This document shows, in pieces, positions 9,695-20,105 of a stretch of DNA of 64,000 bases; position 1 is the first letter of the stretch; each line of letters opens with the position of its first letter. Origin of the DNA: Antrihabitans stalactiti (GTDB taxonomy: Bacteria; Actinomycetota; Actinomycetes; Mycobacteriales; Mycobacteriaceae); assembly GCF_012932915.1 (NCBI RefSeq), contig NZ_VCQU01000009.1, positions 1 through 64,000 of the forward strand, read 5' to 3'. Position numbers and translations under genes: made by a program. A model generated the notes under the pieces. That model was not told the origin of the DNA. It worked only from the letters and a program-made list of their open reading frames with translations, and made no database searches.

Positions 9695-9740
9695 CTCGTG
9701 AGTCTTTTAGGAGTCCCTGGACTCCAAAAAGACTCACGAG
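9695..9740. repeat. palindrome family A, copy 1
   Basis: Two 22-base arms (9695-9716 and 9719-9740) with one mismatch and a two-base centre. The arm core is GTGAGTCTTTTAGGAGTCC. It starts three bases after the stop of the leftward XRE-type regulator and so could end its transcript, although no T-run follows. The same arms recur at 39777-39828 and 43263-43310. Confidence 0.85.
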
Positions 9741-9743
9741 CAG

Positions 9744-10592
9744 TCAGCGGGGTTTTCCGCTCAACGCTTGTGTCCCGATCACGCGCAGGAGGTCGAGTTT
9801 CGCCTGCGCGTCGGTCCCGGGCCGGGGGAAGTAGACGAGCAGGTGCTGGGTGGTCGACGGGGTGAGCAGCGTTTCGCAGTTGATGTCGATGAGCCCGACC
9901 TCGGGATGCAGGATGCGCTTCTGGTCGCTCACCCGCACCGCGACCTGATGCTCGTCCCACAACCGCTCGAATTCCTCGCTCCCGCCACGCAACGACCCGA
10001 TCAGCTCCGTCACGTCGGCATCGCCCGAGCGTCGAGCGGCTGTGGCGCGCAGGTCCGCGACGTGCTTGCGGCCCAAGCGGTCCCAGTCCTCGGCCGGGAA
10101 GCGCTCTCGCGCGGCCGGATCGGTGAACCACCGCCAGGCGTAGTACCGGTCGAGGCCGGCCCGATCTGCGTTGTCCCCCAACAGAATCGTGTGCATCCTG
10201 TTCTGTACGAGGACCTCGCCGAGGTCGGAGATCACGCAAGCCGGCGTGTCGTCGAGCTTGGTCAGCAAATGCAGGAGGCCAGGTCCGACGTGTTTGTCGC
10301 CGCCCGCTCGAGTCGGCGCCGGATCGCCGACCAAATGGTAGAGATGGTCGCGCTCGTCGTCCGTGAGGCGGAGTGCCCGGGCCAACGCCGCGAGGACCTG
10401 CGTCGACGGGTGCGGTCCGCGTGCTTGTTCGAGGCGCGTGTAGTAGTCGGTCGACATCCCGGCCAGCAACGCGACTTCGTCGCGACGTAGGCCGGGCGTG
10501 CGCCGACGCACGCCCGGTGCAAGCCCCACATCGGAGGGGACGAGCTGGGCGCGACGGCGACGCAGAAAGTCGGCGAGCTCGGTTCGGTCCAT
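9744..10592 (-). CDS. XRE-family regulator with MmyB-like ligand domain
   Basis: A 282-residue DNA-binding protein. Residues 1-80 form an XRE helix-turn-helix with the family hallmark RTPGLRRDEVALLAGMSTDYY; residues about 105-275 match the MmyB-like ligand-binding domain common in actinobacterial regulators. The ATG at 10592 begins with MDRTELADFLRRRR, the usual N terminus, while longer starts add unlikely sequence. It is divergent from the aldo/keto reductase gene with 101 bases between, and by analogy with similar pairs likely represses that gene. The ligand is unknown. Confidence 0.82.
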   Translation of the reverse strand: MDRTELADFLRRRRAQLVPSDVGLAPGVRRRTPGLRRDEVALLAGMSTDYYTRLEQARGPHPSTQVLAALARALRLTDDERDHLYHLVGDPAPTRAGGDKHVGPGLLHLLTKLDDTPACVISDLGEVLVQNRMHTILLGDNADRAGLDRYYAWRWFTDPAARERFPAEDWDRLGRKHVADLRATAARRSGDADVTELIGSLRGGSEEFERLWDEHQVAVRVSDQKRILHPEVGLIDINCETLLTPSTTQHLLVYFPRPGTDAQAKLDLLRVIGTQALSGKPR

Positions 10593-10693
10593 CGCTCCAC
10601 TGTCTCGCACCGCGGTCACTGTTAGCCAGGGATTGCCGATCCCCCGATCGACCATCTCTGCCGAACTCCGACCAGCAGGCGCAAGGTTGAGTC

Positions 10694-11704
10694 ATGACGA
10701 CAACACAGATCGAGAAAGTTCAGCTCGGATCGACTGGTCCGACAGTCAGCCGCATTGGCCTCGGCGCCATGGGAATGTCGGGGATGTACGGCGCTTCCGA
10801 CGACGCCGAATCCATAGCCACAATCCACGCCGCGCTCGACTCCGGCGCCAACATCATCGACACCGGCGACTTCTACGGCGCGGGCCACAACGAGATGCTG
10901 ATCGCCAAGGCCATCGCCGACCGCGCCCGCGAAGACGTGGTGCTGAGCGTCAAGTTCGGCGGAATGCGCAGTCCGGGCGGCGGGTGGGGCGGCGTCGATA
11001 CCCGCCCTGATGCGGTCCGCAACTTTTTGACCTACTCGCTGCAACGCCTCGACGTCGACTACATCGACATCTACCGGCCTGCACGCCTGGACCCAGCGGT
11101 CCCGATCGAAGAGACGGTCGGCGCGATCGCCGAAATGGTGGAGGCGGGCTACGTCCGCCATATCGGGTTGTCGGAGATTGGCGCAGACACGCTTCGCCGG
11201 GCGACTGCGGTCGCGCCGATCGCGGACCTGCAGATCGAGTACTCGCTGATTTCGCGTGGCATCGAAGCCGACATTCTGCCGACCGCCCGCGAACTCGGCG
11301 TCGCGGTCACGGCGTACGGCGTGCTGTCACGCGGTTTGTTGAGCGACTCTATGCGTGACGGTAAAGCATTCGCCGCCAACGACTTCCGCGCCCATAGCCC
11401 CCGCTTCCAAGGCGAGAATCTGACCCGCAACTTGCAACTGGTCGAGGCATTGGCCCAGGTCGCCAGCCAGCACGACGTCAGCGTTGCGCAGTTGGCCATC
11501 GCCTGGGTGCTGTCCCGCGGCACCGATATCATCCCTGTCATCGGCGCGCGACGCCGCGAACGCTGGGCCGAAGCCACCGCCGCTCTCGCATTGGAATTGA
11601 CACCCGAGGACCTTGCGGTGATCGAGGCTGCCGCCCCTGCCGACGCGGTCGCGGGTGAACGCTACGCGGTCGCGCAGATGGCGACGCTCGACAGCGAGCA
11701 CTAG
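10694..11704 (+). CDS. aldo/keto reductase
   Basis: A 336-residue TIM-barrel NADPH-dependent reductase. Three members of the catalytic tetrad are present: Asp56, Tyr61 (DTGDFYGAG) and Lys87 (SVKFG). The fourth, normally His in an LH(R) motif, is replaced: the sequence reads IDIYRPARLDP, with Ala130 in its place, a variant shared by one AKR subgroup. GGTTGAGTC precedes the ATG as a weak ribosome binding site. Divergent from the XRE-type regulator, which probably controls it; convergent with rpmF. Substrate is not predictable. Confidence 0.85.
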   Translation: MTTTQIEKVQLGSTGPTVSRIGLGAMGMSGMYGASDDAESIATIHAALDSGANIIDTGDFYGAGHNEMLIAKAIADRAREDVVLSVKFGGMRSPGGGWGGVDTRPDAVRNFLTYSLQRLDVDYIDIYRPARLDPAVPIEETVGAIAEMVEAGYVRHIGLSEIGADTLRRATAVAPIADLQIEYSLISRGIEADILPTARELGVAVTAYGVLSRGLLSDSMRDGKAFAANDFRAHSPRFQGENLTRNLQLVEALAQVASQHDVSVAQLAIAWVLSRGTDIIPVIGARRRERWAEATAALALELTPEDLAVIEAAAPADAVAGERYAVAQMATLDSEH

Positions 11705-11713
11705 GCCCTACAA

Positions 11714-11757
11714 CCGTGCGCGAGTCTTACCCTTCCAGGGGTAAAACTCGCGCACAG
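11714..11757. repeat. palindrome family B, copy 1
   Basis: Arms CGTGCGCGAGTCTTACCC and its near-complement (two mismatches) around a five-base centre. It lies between the convergent stops of the aldo/keto reductase (11704) and rpmF (11760), only two bases from the latter, as expected for a two-way terminator. The arm sequence recurs at 62622-62665 and, decayed, at 12024-12067. Confidence 0.8.
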
Positions 11758-11759
11758 TC

Positions 11760-11930
11760 TTAGACAGTCAAGTCGAGAAGTCCGAGTTGGGCAGCGCGGA
11801 CCAGCCTGCGCGGAACTCGGTGCGCCACACCGTCGATCCTCACTTTCACCAGGTCGGGAGGCGTCGCCTTCCACTGGGACCGGCGATGACGAGTGTTGGA
11901 CCGAGACATACGACGCTTGGGGACGGCCAC
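11760..11930 (-). CDS. rpmF: ribosomal protein bL32, cysteine-free
   Basis: Reading leftward from the GTG at 11930 gives 56 residues starting [20 protein letters not shown] and ending [14 protein letters not shown], a clear bL32 of the large ribosomal subunit. The two CxxC zinc knuckles found in many bL32 proteins are absent, so it cannot bind zinc. AGTAGG lies upstream of the start. bL32 without cysteines is usual in mycobacteria, so this may be the only copy or a zinc-starvation paralogue; the possible Zur site at 11991-12005 hints at the second. It ends two bases from palindrome B. Confidence 0.85.
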   Translation of the reverse strand: MAVPKRRMSRSNTRHRRSQWKATPPDLVKVRIDGVAHRVPRRLVRAAQLGLLDLTV

Positions 11931-11990
11931 GGGAGTACCTACTTTCGATAACGGTTTCCAATAGCGAGCCTACGCACAGGCGGTGCTAAA

Positions 11991-12005
11991 TGAAAATAGT
12001 TACCA
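11991..12005. promoter_or_regulatory. possible Zur box upstream of rpmF
   Basis: TGAAAATAGTTACCA resembles the AT-rich palindromic Zur sites of actinobacteria (about TGAAAATGATTTTCA, matching at 11 of 15 positions). It is 61 bases upstream of the rpmF start. A second weaker match overlaps TTCGATAACGGTTTCCAA at 11944-11961, next to the start. Such AT-rich stretches stand out in this G+C-rich sequence. Zur control is inferred. Confidence 0.35.
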
Positions 12006-12023
12006 ACAAAAGGCGAACCCGGA

Positions 12024-12067
12024 CTGTGCGCGATTTTTACCCCTCAGGGGGTGAGACGCGCGCACGG
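12024..12067. repeat. palindrome family B, decayed copy
   Basis: CTGTGCGCG-ATTTTT-ACCCC and GGGGTGAGACGCGCGCAC can be aligned with the family B arms of 11714-11757 and 62622-62665, with several mismatches in the stem. It lies downstream of the rpoC terminator and upstream of rpmF. Confidence 0.6.
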
Positions 12068-12080
12068 GGTCCGGACAGCA

Positions 12081-12116
12081 CTCGGCCCCCGCATCCGAAG
12101 GGATGCGGGGGCCGAG
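12081..12116 (-). terminator. rpoBC terminator hairpin
   Basis: Two perfect 16-base arms (CTCGGCCCCCGCATCC and complement) with the four-base loop GAAG, ten bases beyond the rpoC stop. There is no T-run, as is often so in actinobacteria. The very strong stem and the position at the operon end support a terminator. Confidence 0.8.
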
Positions 12117-12125
12117 TTGCGTTGA

Positions 12126-15100
12126 CTAGCGGTAGTCCGAGAAACCGTAGTCGTCCAAAGGAACCGCAGCACCGGTCCCGGAGCCGAAGCCGTCCGGGGA
12201 GTAGTACTGGTCGTCGTAGGACGGGACCGCGTATGCAGCTGCGCGGGCCTCTTCGGTCGGCTGAACCGTGATGTTGCGGTAGCGGTTGATACCGGTACCA
12301 GCAGGGATCAGCTTTCCGATGATCACGTTTTCCTTCAGACCGATCAGCTTGTCGGAGCGGCAGTTGATCGCCGCATCCGTCAGCACGCGAGTGGTCTCCT
12401 GGAACGACGCTGCCGAGAGCCACGAGTCCGTCGCGAGCGACGCCTTCGTGATACCCATCAGCACCGGACGTCCGGCAGCAGGCTCGCCACCTTCGGCAAC
12501 GACTCGACGGTTGCTGGACTCGAACTCGGCACGCTCGGTGAGCGAACCGGGCAGGAACTCCGTCGAACCCGAGTCGATGATCGTCACGCGACGCAGCATC
12601 TGGCGCACGATGACCTCGATGTGCTTGTCGTGGATCGACACACCCTGGCTGCGGTACACCTCCTGGACCTCGTTGACGAGGTGGATCTGCACCTGACGGG
12701 GACCCATCACGCGCAGGACCTCGTGCGGATCCGCCGAGCCTTCCAGCAACTGCTGGCCGACCTCGACATGGTCACCGTCGGACAGCAGGCGCTCGGTGCC
12801 GTCGTCGTGCTTGAAGACGCGCAGACGTTGACGCTTGCTGAGCTTGTCGTAGACGACTTCCTCACCACCGTCATCCGGGATGATGGTGATCTTGTAGAAG
12901 CGGTCGTCGTCCTCGAGCCGAACTCGGCCGGTGACGTCGGCGATCGGAGCCTTGCCCTTCGGCACACGTGCCTCGAACAGTTCCTGGACACGCGGCAGAC
13001 CGCCGGTGATGTCCTCGCCTGCAACACCACCCTGGTGGAAGGTACGCATGGTCAGCTGCGTGCCGGGCTCACCGATGGACTGCGCAGCGACGATACCGAC
13101 CGCCTCGCCGATGTCCACCAGCTTGCCGGTAGCCATCGAGCGGCCGTAGCACGTTGCGCAGACGCCGGTGCCGGTGGTGCAGGTGAGCACCGAACGGACC
13201 TTGACCTGCGTGATGCCGGCAGCGAGCAACGCATCGATCGCCGGGTCGCCGAGGTCGGCGCCACGGTTGATGATGATGTTTCCGCTCGCATCGACCGCGT
13301 CGGAGGCCAACGTACGTGCGTACGTGCTGGTCTCGACGTGTGCGTCACGAACCAGCGAACCGTCGAGCTGCTTCTCGGCGATGTGCGTCGTGATGCCGCG
13401 CTCGGTGCCACAGTCGTGCTCGCGCACGATGACGTCCTGCGACACGTCCACCAGACGACGGGTCAGGTAGCCCGAGTCGGCGGTACGAAGCGCGGTGTCT
13501 GCCAGACCCTTACGAGCACCGTGGGTGTTGATGAAGTACTCCAGCACGGTCAGGCCTTCCTTGAAGGAAGACTTGATCGGACGCGGGATGAACTCACCCT
13601 TCGGGTTCGTCACCAGACCCTTCATGCCGGCCAGCGAACGGACCTGCGTCATGTTTCCGGCGGCGCCGGACTTCACGATGATCGGGATCGGGTTGTCGTC
13701 CGGGTAGTGGGCCTCCATGGCCTTACCGACCTCGTCGGTAGCCTCGGTCCAGATCTTGACCAACGCGCTGTTGCGCTCCGTGTGGTTCAGAGCACCGCGC
13801 TGATACTTGCGCTCGATCTGGTCGGCCTGCGCCTCGAACGCCTCCATGATGGCGGGCTTCTCCGGCGGAACCAGGACGTCGGACATCGAGATCGTGACAC
13901 CCGAACGCGTGGCCCAGTAGAAGCCAGCGTCCTTGAGCTTGTCGACGGTCTGCGCAACGACGATCATCGGGTAGCGCTCGGCGAGATCGTTGATGATCGT
14001 CGCCTGACGCTTCTTCGGCATCTGCTCGTTGACGAACGGGTAGTCGGCCGGGAGCAGCTCGTTGAAGAGCACGCGACCCAACGTCGTTTCCGCGATCCAG
14101 GCGTCGCCGCGCTTCCAGCCGTCCGGGAACAGCTGCGCTTCGAGCTCACGCGACGGACGCTGCTGCGTCAGCCGCACTCGGATTGCTGCCCGAACAGACA
14201 GCGCGCCACGATCGACGGCCATCTGTGCCTCGGCCGGCGAGGAGTACGCACCGGTCTCAGGCACGTCCTTCGCGGTGTCGGTGCGAGTGCCGACGGCACC
14301 CTCTTCGAGCCGGGTCAGGTGGTACAGGCCGGTCACCATGTCCAGACGCGGCATGGCGAGCGGTCGACCCGACGCGGGCGACAGGATGTTGTTGGACGAC
14401 AGCATCAGGATGCGGGCCTCGGCCTGCGCCTCCGCGGACAACGGAAGGTGCACGGCCATCTGGTCACCGTCGAAGTCGGCGTTGAACGCCTCACAGACGA
14501 GCGGGTGCAGCTGAATTGCCTTGCCTTCGACCAGTTGTGGCTCGAATGCCTGAATACCCAAGCGGTGCAGGGTAGGTGCGCGGTTCAGCAGCACGGGGTG
14601 CTCGGCGATGACCTCTTCGAGGACGTCCCACACCTGTGCACGCTGACGCTCGACCATGCGCTTCGCAGACTTGATGTTCTGCGCATGGTTCAGGTCGACG
14701 AGCCGCTTCATGACGAACGGCTTGAACAGCTCGAGCGCCATCAGCTTCGGCAGACCGCACTGGTGCAGCTTGAGCTGCGGACCGACGACGATGACCGAAC
14801 GGCCCGAGTAGTCGACGCGCTTGCCGAGGAGGTTCTGACGGAATCGACCCTGCTTGCCCTTGAGCAAGTCGGAGAGCGACTTCAGCGGGCGGTTACCCGG
14901 CCCGGTGACCGGACGTCCACGACGACCGTTGTCGAACAATGCGTCGACGGACTCCTGCAGCATCCGCTTCTCGTTGTTGACGATGATCTCGGGGGCACCG
15001 AGGTCGATCAGTCGCTTGAGGCGGTTGTTGCGGTTGATCACGCGGCGGTACAGGTCGTTCAGGTCGGACGTGGCGAAACGGCCACCGTCGAGCTGAACCA

Positions 15101-16079
15101 TCGGGCGCAGCTCCGGCGGGATCACCGGAACGGCGTCGAGGACCATGCCCATCGGCGAGTTGCCCGACATCTGGAATGCCGCAACAACCTTGAGCCGCTT
15201 GAGCGCGCGCAGCTTCTTCTGCCCCTTGCCACTGCGAATGGTCTCGCGCAGCGACTCGGCTTCGGCATTGATGTCGAAGGTCTGCATCAGCTTCTGGATC
15301 GACTCTGCACCCATCGCACCGGTGAAGTACTCGCCGTAGCGGTCGATGAGCTCGCGGTAGAGCACCTCGTCGACGATGAGCTGCTTCGGGCTCAACTTGG
15401 TGAAGGTGGTCCAGATCTCGTCCAGCCGGTCCAGCTCGCGCTGGGAGCGGTCACGGAGCTGACGCATCTCGCGCTCGCCGCCGTCCTTGACCTTGCGGCG
15501 AACGTCGGACTTGGCGCCTTCGGCTTCGAGCTCGGCCAAATCGGCTTCGAGCTTCTGGGCACGGGCCTCGAGGTCGGCGTCACGCTGATCGGCGACGCCT
15601 TTCTTCTCGACCTCCATCTCGGCTTCGAGAGTGGAGAGCTCGTTGTGGCGCAGCTCTTCGTCGACCGTCGTGATGACGTAGGCGGCGAAGTAGATGATCT
15701 TTTCGAGATCCTTCGGCGCCAAGTCGAGCAGGTAGCCCAAGCGCGACGGAACGCCCTTGAAGTACCAGATGTGGGTGACCGGTGCGGCCAGTTCGATGTG
15801 GCCCATCCGCTCACGACGCACCTTGGCGCGAGTGACCTCGACGCCACAGCGCTCACAAATGATGCCCTTGAAGCGCACGCGCTTGTACTTGCCGCAGTAG
15901 CACTCCCAGTCCCTGGTGGGACCGAAGATCTTCTCGCAGAACAAGCCGTCCTTCTCTGGCTTGAGCGTGCGGTAGTTGATGGTCTCCGGCTTCTTGACCT
16001 CGCCGAAGGACCACTGACGAATATCGTCGGCGGTAGCAAGACCGATCCGGAGTTCATCGAAGAAGTTGACGTCTAGCAC
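12126..16079 (-). CDS. rpoC: RNA polymerase beta' subunit
   Basis: The 1317-residue product is almost the length of the M. tuberculosis protein. It is the clamp and active-site half of RNA polymerase. The zinc-binding motif [20 protein letters not shown] lies near residue 60, the coiled clamp region follows, and the catalytic magnesium triad NADFDGDQ is at 533-540 (Asp535, Asp537, Asp539). I chose the GTG at 16079 ([19 protein letters not shown]), which has AAAGGGAG ahead of it and matches mycobacterial RpoC; longer starts read into the intergenic palindrome. Second gene of the rpoBC operon, 100 bases after rpoB. Confidence 0.98.
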   Translation of the reverse strand: MLDVNFFDELRIGLATADDIRQWSFGEVKKPETINYRTLKPEKDGLFCEKIFGPTRDWECYCGKYKRVRFKGIICERCGVEVTRAKVRRERMGHIELAAPVTHIWYFKGVPSRLGYLLDLAPKDLEKIIYFAAYVITTVDEELRHNELSTLEAEMEVEKKGVADQRDADLEARAQKLEADLAELEAEGAKSDVRRKVKDGGEREMRQLRDRSQRELDRLDEIWTTFTKLSPKQLIVDEVLYRELIDRYGEYFTGAMGAESIQKLMQTFDINAEAESLRETIRSGKGQKKLRALKRLKVVAAFQMSGNSPMGMVLDAVPVIPPELRPMVQLDGGRFATSDLNDLYRRVINRNNRLKRLIDLGAPEIIVNNEKRMLQESVDALFDNGRRGRPVTGPGNRPLKSLSDLLKGKQGRFRQNLLGKRVDYSGRSVIVVGPQLKLHQCGLPKLMALELFKPFVMKRLVDLNHAQNIKSAKRMVERQRAQVWDVLEEVIAEHPVLLNRAPTLHRLGIQAFEPQLVEGKAIQLHPLVCEAFNADFDGDQMAVHLPLSAEAQAEARILMLSSNNILSPASGRPLAMPRLDMVTGLYHLTRLEEGAVGTRTDTAKDVPETGAYSSPAEAQMAVDRGALSVRAAIRVRLTQQRPSRELEAQLFPDGWKRGDAWIAETTLGRVLFNELLPADYPFVNEQMPKKRQATIINDLAERYPMIVVAQTVDKLKDAGFYWATRSGVTISMSDVLVPPEKPAIMEAFEAQADQIERKYQRGALNHTERNSALVKIWTEATDEVGKAMEAHYPDDNPIPIIVKSGAAGNMTQVRSLAGMKGLVTNPKGEFIPRPIKSSFKEGLTVLEYFINTHGARKGLADTALRTADSGYLTRRLVDVSQDVIVREHDCGTERGITTHIAEKQLDGSLVRDAHVETSTYARTLASDAVDASGNIIINRGADLGDPAIDALLAAGITQVKVRSVLTCTTGTGVCATCYGRSMATGKLVDIGEAVGIVAAQSIGEPGTQLTMRTFHQGGVAGEDITGGLPRVQELFEARVPKGKAPIADVTGRVRLEDDDRFYKITIIPDDGGEEVVYDKLSKRQRLRVFKHDDGTERLLSDGDHVEVGQQLLEGSADPHEVLRVMGPRQVQIHLVNEVQEVYRSQGVSIHDKHIEVIVRQMLRRVTIIDSGSTEFLPGSLTERAEFESSNRRVVAEGGEPAAGRPVLMGITKASLATDSWLSAASFQETTRVLTDAAINCRSDKLIGLKENVIIGKLIPAGTGINRYRNITVQPTEEARAAAYAVPSYDDQYYSPDGFGSGTGAAVPLDDYGFSDYR

Positions 16080-16131
16080 GTAACTCCCTTTCCCCATTTG
16101 GGTTTTAGGTTGAGCAAAATTCTCGATGTGT

Positions 16132-16174
16132 GAATGTCGCATCCAGTCGATCTGTCCGACTGGATGCGACATTC
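16132..16174. repeat. perfect palindrome between rpoB and rpoC
   Basis: GAATGTCGCATCCAGTCG and its exact complement (18 bases each, 16132-16149 and 16157-16174) enclose a seven-base loop. It begins five bases after the rpoB stop and ends about 50 bases before the rpoC start, inside the operon. It could act as a partial terminator, RNase stop or processing site that tunes rpoC against rpoB. Confidence 0.75.
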
Positions 16175-16179
16175 ATTCG

Positions 16180-19100
16180 CTAGTTCGCGAGGTCGTCGAC
16201 CGTGGCGGACTCGTTGCGGGACAAGTTGATTCCCAGGTTCGCGGCAGCGCGTTCCAGGTCCTCGTCGTCGCCGTCACGCATTTCGATGGCCGCACCGTCG
16301 GACGACAGCACCTCCACGTTCAAGCACAACGACTGCAGCTCCTTCAGGAGCACCTTGAACGACTCGGGGATACCAGGCTCCGGGATGTTCTCGCCCTTGA
16401 CGATCGCCTCGTACACCTTCACGCGACCGACAACATCGTCCGACTTGATGGTGAGCAGCTCCTGCAGCGTGTAAGCCGCACCATAAGCCTGCATCGCCCA
16501 GCACTCCATCTCACCGAAGCGCTGACCACCGAACTGGGCCTTACCACCGAGAGGCTGCTGCGTGATCATCGAGTACGGACCGGTCGAACGAGCGTGGATC
16601 TTGTCGTCGACCAAGTGGTGCAGCTTGATGATGTACATGTAGCCGACCGAGACCGGGTACGGGAACGGCTCGCCGGAACGGCCGTCGAACAACGTGGCCT
16701 TTCCGTCCTTGCCGACCATGACGTCGCCGTCGCGGTTCGGCAGGGTCGACTCGAGCAGACCGGTGAGCTCGTCTTCGCGGGCACCGTCGAACACGGGCGT
16801 CGCGATGTTGGAGTTCGCAGGTGCAGACAGCATCTCCTCGGGCAACGTCGCGGCCCAGTCGGGCCGAGTTCCGTCGCTGGCGATGTCGATGTTCCAGCCG
16901 GTCTTGCCGATCCACCCGAGGTGGGTCTCCAAGATCTGACCGATGTTCATACGACGCGGCACACCGTGGGTGTTCAGGATGATGTCGACCGGAGTGCCGT
17001 CAGGCAGGAAGGGCATGTCTTCGGCGGGGAGGATCTTGCCGATGACACCCTTATTGCCGTGGCGGCCGGCCAGCTTGTCGCCGTCCTGAATCTTGCGCTT
17101 CTGCGCGACGTACACGCGAACGAGCTCGTTGACGCCGGGAGGCAGATCGTCGTCGTCATCGCGGCTGAAGACGCGGATGCCGATGACCTTGCCGGACTCG
17201 CCGTGCGGCACCTTGAGCGACGTGTCGCGAACCTCGCGTGCCTTTTCACCGAAGATCGCGCGCAGCAGGCGCTCCTCCGGGGTCAGCTCGGTCTCGCCCT
17301 TCGGCGTGACCTTTCCGACCAGCACGTCGCCGTCACGAACCTCGGCACCGATGCGGACGATGCCGCGCTCGTCGAGGTCTGCGAGGACCTCGTCGGAGAC
17401 GTTCGGGATGTCCCGAGTGATCTCTTCGGCACCGAGCTTGGTGTCGCGAGCATCGATCTCGTGCTCTTCGATGTGGATCGAGGTGAGAACGTCCTCTTCC
17501 ACGAGGCGCTGCGACAGGATGATCGCGTCCTCGTAGTTGTGGCCTTCCCACGGCATGATCGCCACGAGCAGGTTCTTGCCGAGCGCCATTTCACCCTGAT
17601 CGGTGCATGGTCCGTCGGCGAGGACCTGACCGGTCTCGACGCGGTCACCCTCGTCGACGATCGGCCGCTGGTTCGCGCAGGTGCCCTGGTTGGAACGGGC
17701 GAACTTGCGCATCCGGTAGCTCTTGCGAGTGCCGTCGTCGGCCATCACCGTGACGTAATCGGCCGAAACCTCTTCGACCACACCGCTCTTCTCGGTGACG
17801 ACGACGTCGCCCGCATCGACAGCCGCACGCAGCTCCATGCCGGTGCCGACGAGCGGCGCCTCGGAACGGACCAGCGGAACAGCCTGACGCTGCATGTTCG
17901 CACCCATGAGGGCACGGTTGGCATCGTCGTGCTCGAGGAACGGAATCATCGCGGTTGCGACCGACACCATCTGGCGCGGCGAGACGTCCATGTAGTCGAC
18001 GTCAGTAGACGCGACCAGCTCGACCTCGCCACCCTTGCGTCGCACGGTGACCCGCGCGTCGGTGAAGAAGTTGTCCGCGTCGATCGGCGAGTTCGCCTGA
18101 GCAACGACGTGACGATCTTCCTCGTCGGCAGTGAGGTACTGGACCTCTTCGGTGACCTGACCGTTGACGACCTTGCGGTACGGCGTCTCGATGAAGCCGA
18201 ACGGGTTGACCCGCGCGTACACCGACAGCGAACCGATCAGGCCGATGTTCGGACCTTCAGGAGTCTCGATCGGGCACATACGGCCGTAGTGGCTGTGGTG
18301 CACGTCGCGGACCTCGAGGCCGGCACGCTCACGGGACAGACCGCCGGGGCCCAACGCCGAAAGACGGCGCTTGTGGGTAAGACCCGACAGCGGGTTGTTC
18401 TGGTCCATGAACTGCGACAGCTGCGAAGTTCCGAAGAACTCCTTGATCGCGGCAACGACCGGACGGATGTTGATCAGGGTCTGCGGCGTGATCGCCTCGA
18501 CGTCCTGAGTCGTCATCCGCTCGCGAACCACACGCTCCATGCGGGACAGGCCCACGCGGATCTGGTTCTGAATCAGCTCGCCGACCGTACGCAGACGACG
18601 GTTACCGAAGTGGTCGATGTCGTCGACCTCTACCGGAACCTCGATGCCGCCGGGAGCGGTCATCGTCTGATCGCCCGCATGCAAGTGCACGAGGTACTCG
18701 ATGGTGGCGACGATGTCTTCTTCGGTCAGCACCGACGAGGTGATCGGATCACCCGTGTGGATACCGAGCTTCTTGTTGATCTTGTATCGACCGACGCGAG
18801 CCAGGTCGTAACGCTTCTCCTTGAAGAACAAGTTCTCCAGAAGGGTCTGCGCGCTTTCCTTGGTGGGGGGCTCGCCTGGTCGCAGCTTGCGGTAGATGTC
18901 GAGCAGCGCCTCGTCCGTGCCGGCTGTGTTGTCCTTCTCCAGCGTGGCCATCATGATTTCGGAGAAGCTGAACCGCTCGGTGATCTGCTCGGTCGTCCAA
19001 CCCAGCGCCTTGAGCAGCACTGTGACCGGCTGGCGACGCTTGCGGTCGATGCGAACGCCGACCGTGTCGCGCTTGTCGACGTCGAACTCGAGCCACGCAC

Positions 19101-19686
19101 CGCGACCCGGAATGACCTTCACACCGTGCAGGTCCTTCTCGGTCGCCTTGTCGATGTTGTGCTCGAAATACACACCGGGCGAACGCACGAGCTGCGACAC
19201 CACGACACGCTCGGTGCCGTTGATGATGAATGTGCCCATCGACGTCATCATGGGGAAATCGCCCATGAAGACCGTCTGGCTCTTGATTTCACCAGTGTTG
19301 TTGTTGATGAATTCCGCGGTGACGAACAACGGCGCCGCGTAGGTCATGTCCTTGTCTTTGCACTCGTCGACCGACGCTTTGACTTCGTCGAAGCGGGGGT
19401 CCGAGAACGACAGCGACATGGAGCCCGAGAAGTCCTCGATCGGGGACAGCTCGGTGAGGATCTCCTCCAGTCCACCGGCAAGCGCGTTATCGCCGCGTGC
19501 TGCTGCACGCTCACGCCACGCCGGCGCACCGATCAACCACTCGAACGAATCAGTTTGGAGATCAAGGAGCCCTGGTACCTCCAAAGGCTCACGAATCTTT
19601 GCGAAAGAAACCCTCTTAGGGGCTCCGGGAATCCCGGTATTGGCCTTGGTCTGGCTAGAGACTGCCAAGATGCGTCCTTCCAGCAC
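16180..19686 (-). CDS. rpoB: RNA polymerase beta subunit
   Basis: A 1168-residue catalytic subunit of RNA polymerase, of normal actinobacterial length. The rifampicin-binding cluster lies at residues 419-445 ([17 protein letters not shown] then [11 protein letters not shown]) with unaltered residues at the main resistance positions (Asp428, His438, Ser443), so rifampicin sensitivity is expected. The C terminus has the usual [18 protein letters not shown] region and an acidic tail. The GTG at 19686 begins [10 protein letters not shown], as in mycobacteria. First gene of the rpoBC operon, with a leader of about 170 bases from the proposed promoter at 19865-19893. It follows the end of the mce operon in the same direction. 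Confidence 0.98.
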   Translation of the reverse strand: MLEGRILAVSSQTKANTGIPGAPKRVSFAKIREPLEVPGLLDLQTDSFEWLIGAPAWRERAAARGDNALAGGLEEILTELSPIEDFSGSMSLSFSDPRFDEVKASVDECKDKDMTYAAPLFVTAEFINNNTGEIKSQTVFMGDFPMMTSMGTFIINGTERVVVSQLVRSPGVYFEHNIDKATEKDLHGVKVIPGRGAWLEFDVDKRDTVGVRIDRKRRQPVTVLLKALGWTTEQITERFSFSEIMMATLEKDNTAGTDEALLDIYRKLRPGEPPTKESAQTLLENLFFKEKRYDLARVGRYKINKKLGIHTGDPITSSVLTEEDIVATIEYLVHLHAGDQTMTAPGGIEVPVEVDDIDHFGNRRLRTVGELIQNQIRVGLSRMERVVRERMTTQDVEAITPQTLINIRPVVAAIKEFFGTSQLSQFMDQNNPLSGLTHKRRLSALGPGGLSRERAGLEVRDVHHSHYGRMCPIETPEGPNIGLIGSLSVYARVNPFGFIETPYRKVVNGQVTEEVQYLTADEEDRHVVAQANSPIDADNFFTDARVTVRRKGGEVELVASTDVDYMDVSPRQMVSVATAMIPFLEHDDANRALMGANMQRQAVPLVRSEAPLVGTGMELRAAVDAGDVVVTEKSGVVEEVSADYVTVMADDGTRKSYRMRKFARSNQGTCANQRPIVDEGDRVETGQVLADGPCTDQGEMALGKNLLVAIMPWEGHNYEDAIILSQRLVEEDVLTSIHIEEHEIDARDTKLGAEEITRDIPNVSDEVLADLDERGIVRIGAEVRDGDVLVGKVTPKGETELTPEERLLRAIFGEKAREVRDTSLKVPHGESGKVIGIRVFSRDDDDDLPPGVNELVRVYVAQKRKIQDGDKLAGRHGNKGVIGKILPAEDMPFLPDGTPVDIILNTHGVPRRMNIGQILETHLGWIGKTGWNIDIASDGTRPDWAATLPEEMLSAPANSNIATPVFDGAREDELTGLLESTLPNRDGDVMVGKDGKATLFDGRSGEPFPYPVSVGYMYIIKLHHLVDDKIHARSTGPYSMITQQPLGGKAQFGGQRFGEMECWAMQAYGAAYTLQELLTIKSDDVVGRVKVYEAIVKGENIPEPGIPESFKVLLKELQSLCLNVEVLSSDGAAIEMRDGDDEDLERAAANLGINLSRNESATVDDLAN

Positions 19687-19788
19687 CTCACGCGGGCCGC
19701 GTAATCACGCGACCATCGCTCGTACCTGCTTGTTCCTGTGGGGCGAGTCGCTGGTGACTACCGAACGGAACTCGCCCACGACAACCAG

Positions 19789-19812
19789 GAAGTGACACTG
19801 AGAAGTGACACT
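19789..19812 (-). repeat. tandem direct repeat in rpoB leader
   Basis: GAAGTGACACT occurs twice (19789-19799 and 19802-19812), spaced 13 bases apart, in the transcribed leader of rpoB. On the leader strand it reads AGTGTCACTTC twice. It could be a binding site for a regulator or an RNA element; no known family is recognised. Confidence 0.5.
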
Positions 19813-19864
19813 TTCGGCAGTAGAGGTACGAGAGGTGGACAGGAGGCAGCCAGCGCAACGTCCA

Positions 19865-19893
19865 AACTTACACGCAAAGGTGCGCCATGTCGA
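19865..19893 (-). promoter_or_regulatory. probable rpoBC promoter
   Basis: On the minus strand, TCGACA (-35, one base from TTGACA), a 17-base spacer and TAAGTT (-10, TANNNT, preceded by TG four-base context TGTAAGTT) make a good housekeeping promoter. Transcription would begin near 19858, leaving a leader of about 170 bases before the rpoB start. Confidence 0.6.
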
Positions 19894-20105
19894 GCGGCGC
19901 AGCAAAAGTAACACCCGAGCTGGGGTTCCGTGTGGCTACGACGCTGGTTGCCAGCCGCCAGACGAACAAACTCTAGCGTCGACGCACAGCCGCACGACCC
20001 GCGATTTCTCGCATGTTCTCGCCATTAGAGTGACGCTTCAACACCGCGCCGTCAAGACTTCTGGCGGCGTTTTACCCAATCTGTTCAGCAGAAACACATC
20101 ACAAC

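Larger units (their letters stand above)
19687..20105 (-). other. rpoB upstream and leader region
   Basis: This 419-base stretch has no convincing gene. It holds a good promoter (19865-19893), a long untranslated leader, a tandem direct repeat (19789-19812) and a loose hairpin whose arms are GGGCGAGT at 19741-19748 and its complement at 19769-19776. The distal part follows the stop of the last mce-operon gene; I see no strong terminator hairpin there, so readthrough from the mce operon into rpoB is possible. Confidence 0.6.

Noticed and set aside
9695-9740. CRISPR repeat
   Set aside because: Palindrome copies are single and kilobases apart with no spacers or cas genes.
12621-16076. Open frame of 1151 codons antisense to rpoC
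   Set aside because: It mirrors rpoC codon by codon, as often happens in G+C-rich genes; it is rich in Arg, His, Asp and Val without any domain.
16126-19704. Open frame of 1192 codons antisense to rpoB
   Set aside because: Shadow of rpoB on the other strand with no recognisable motif and no ribosome binding site.
20024-20055. Second rpoB promoter (TTGACG and TCTAAT)
   Set aside because: The 20-base spacer is too long for a confident call and it lies just after the mce operon end.
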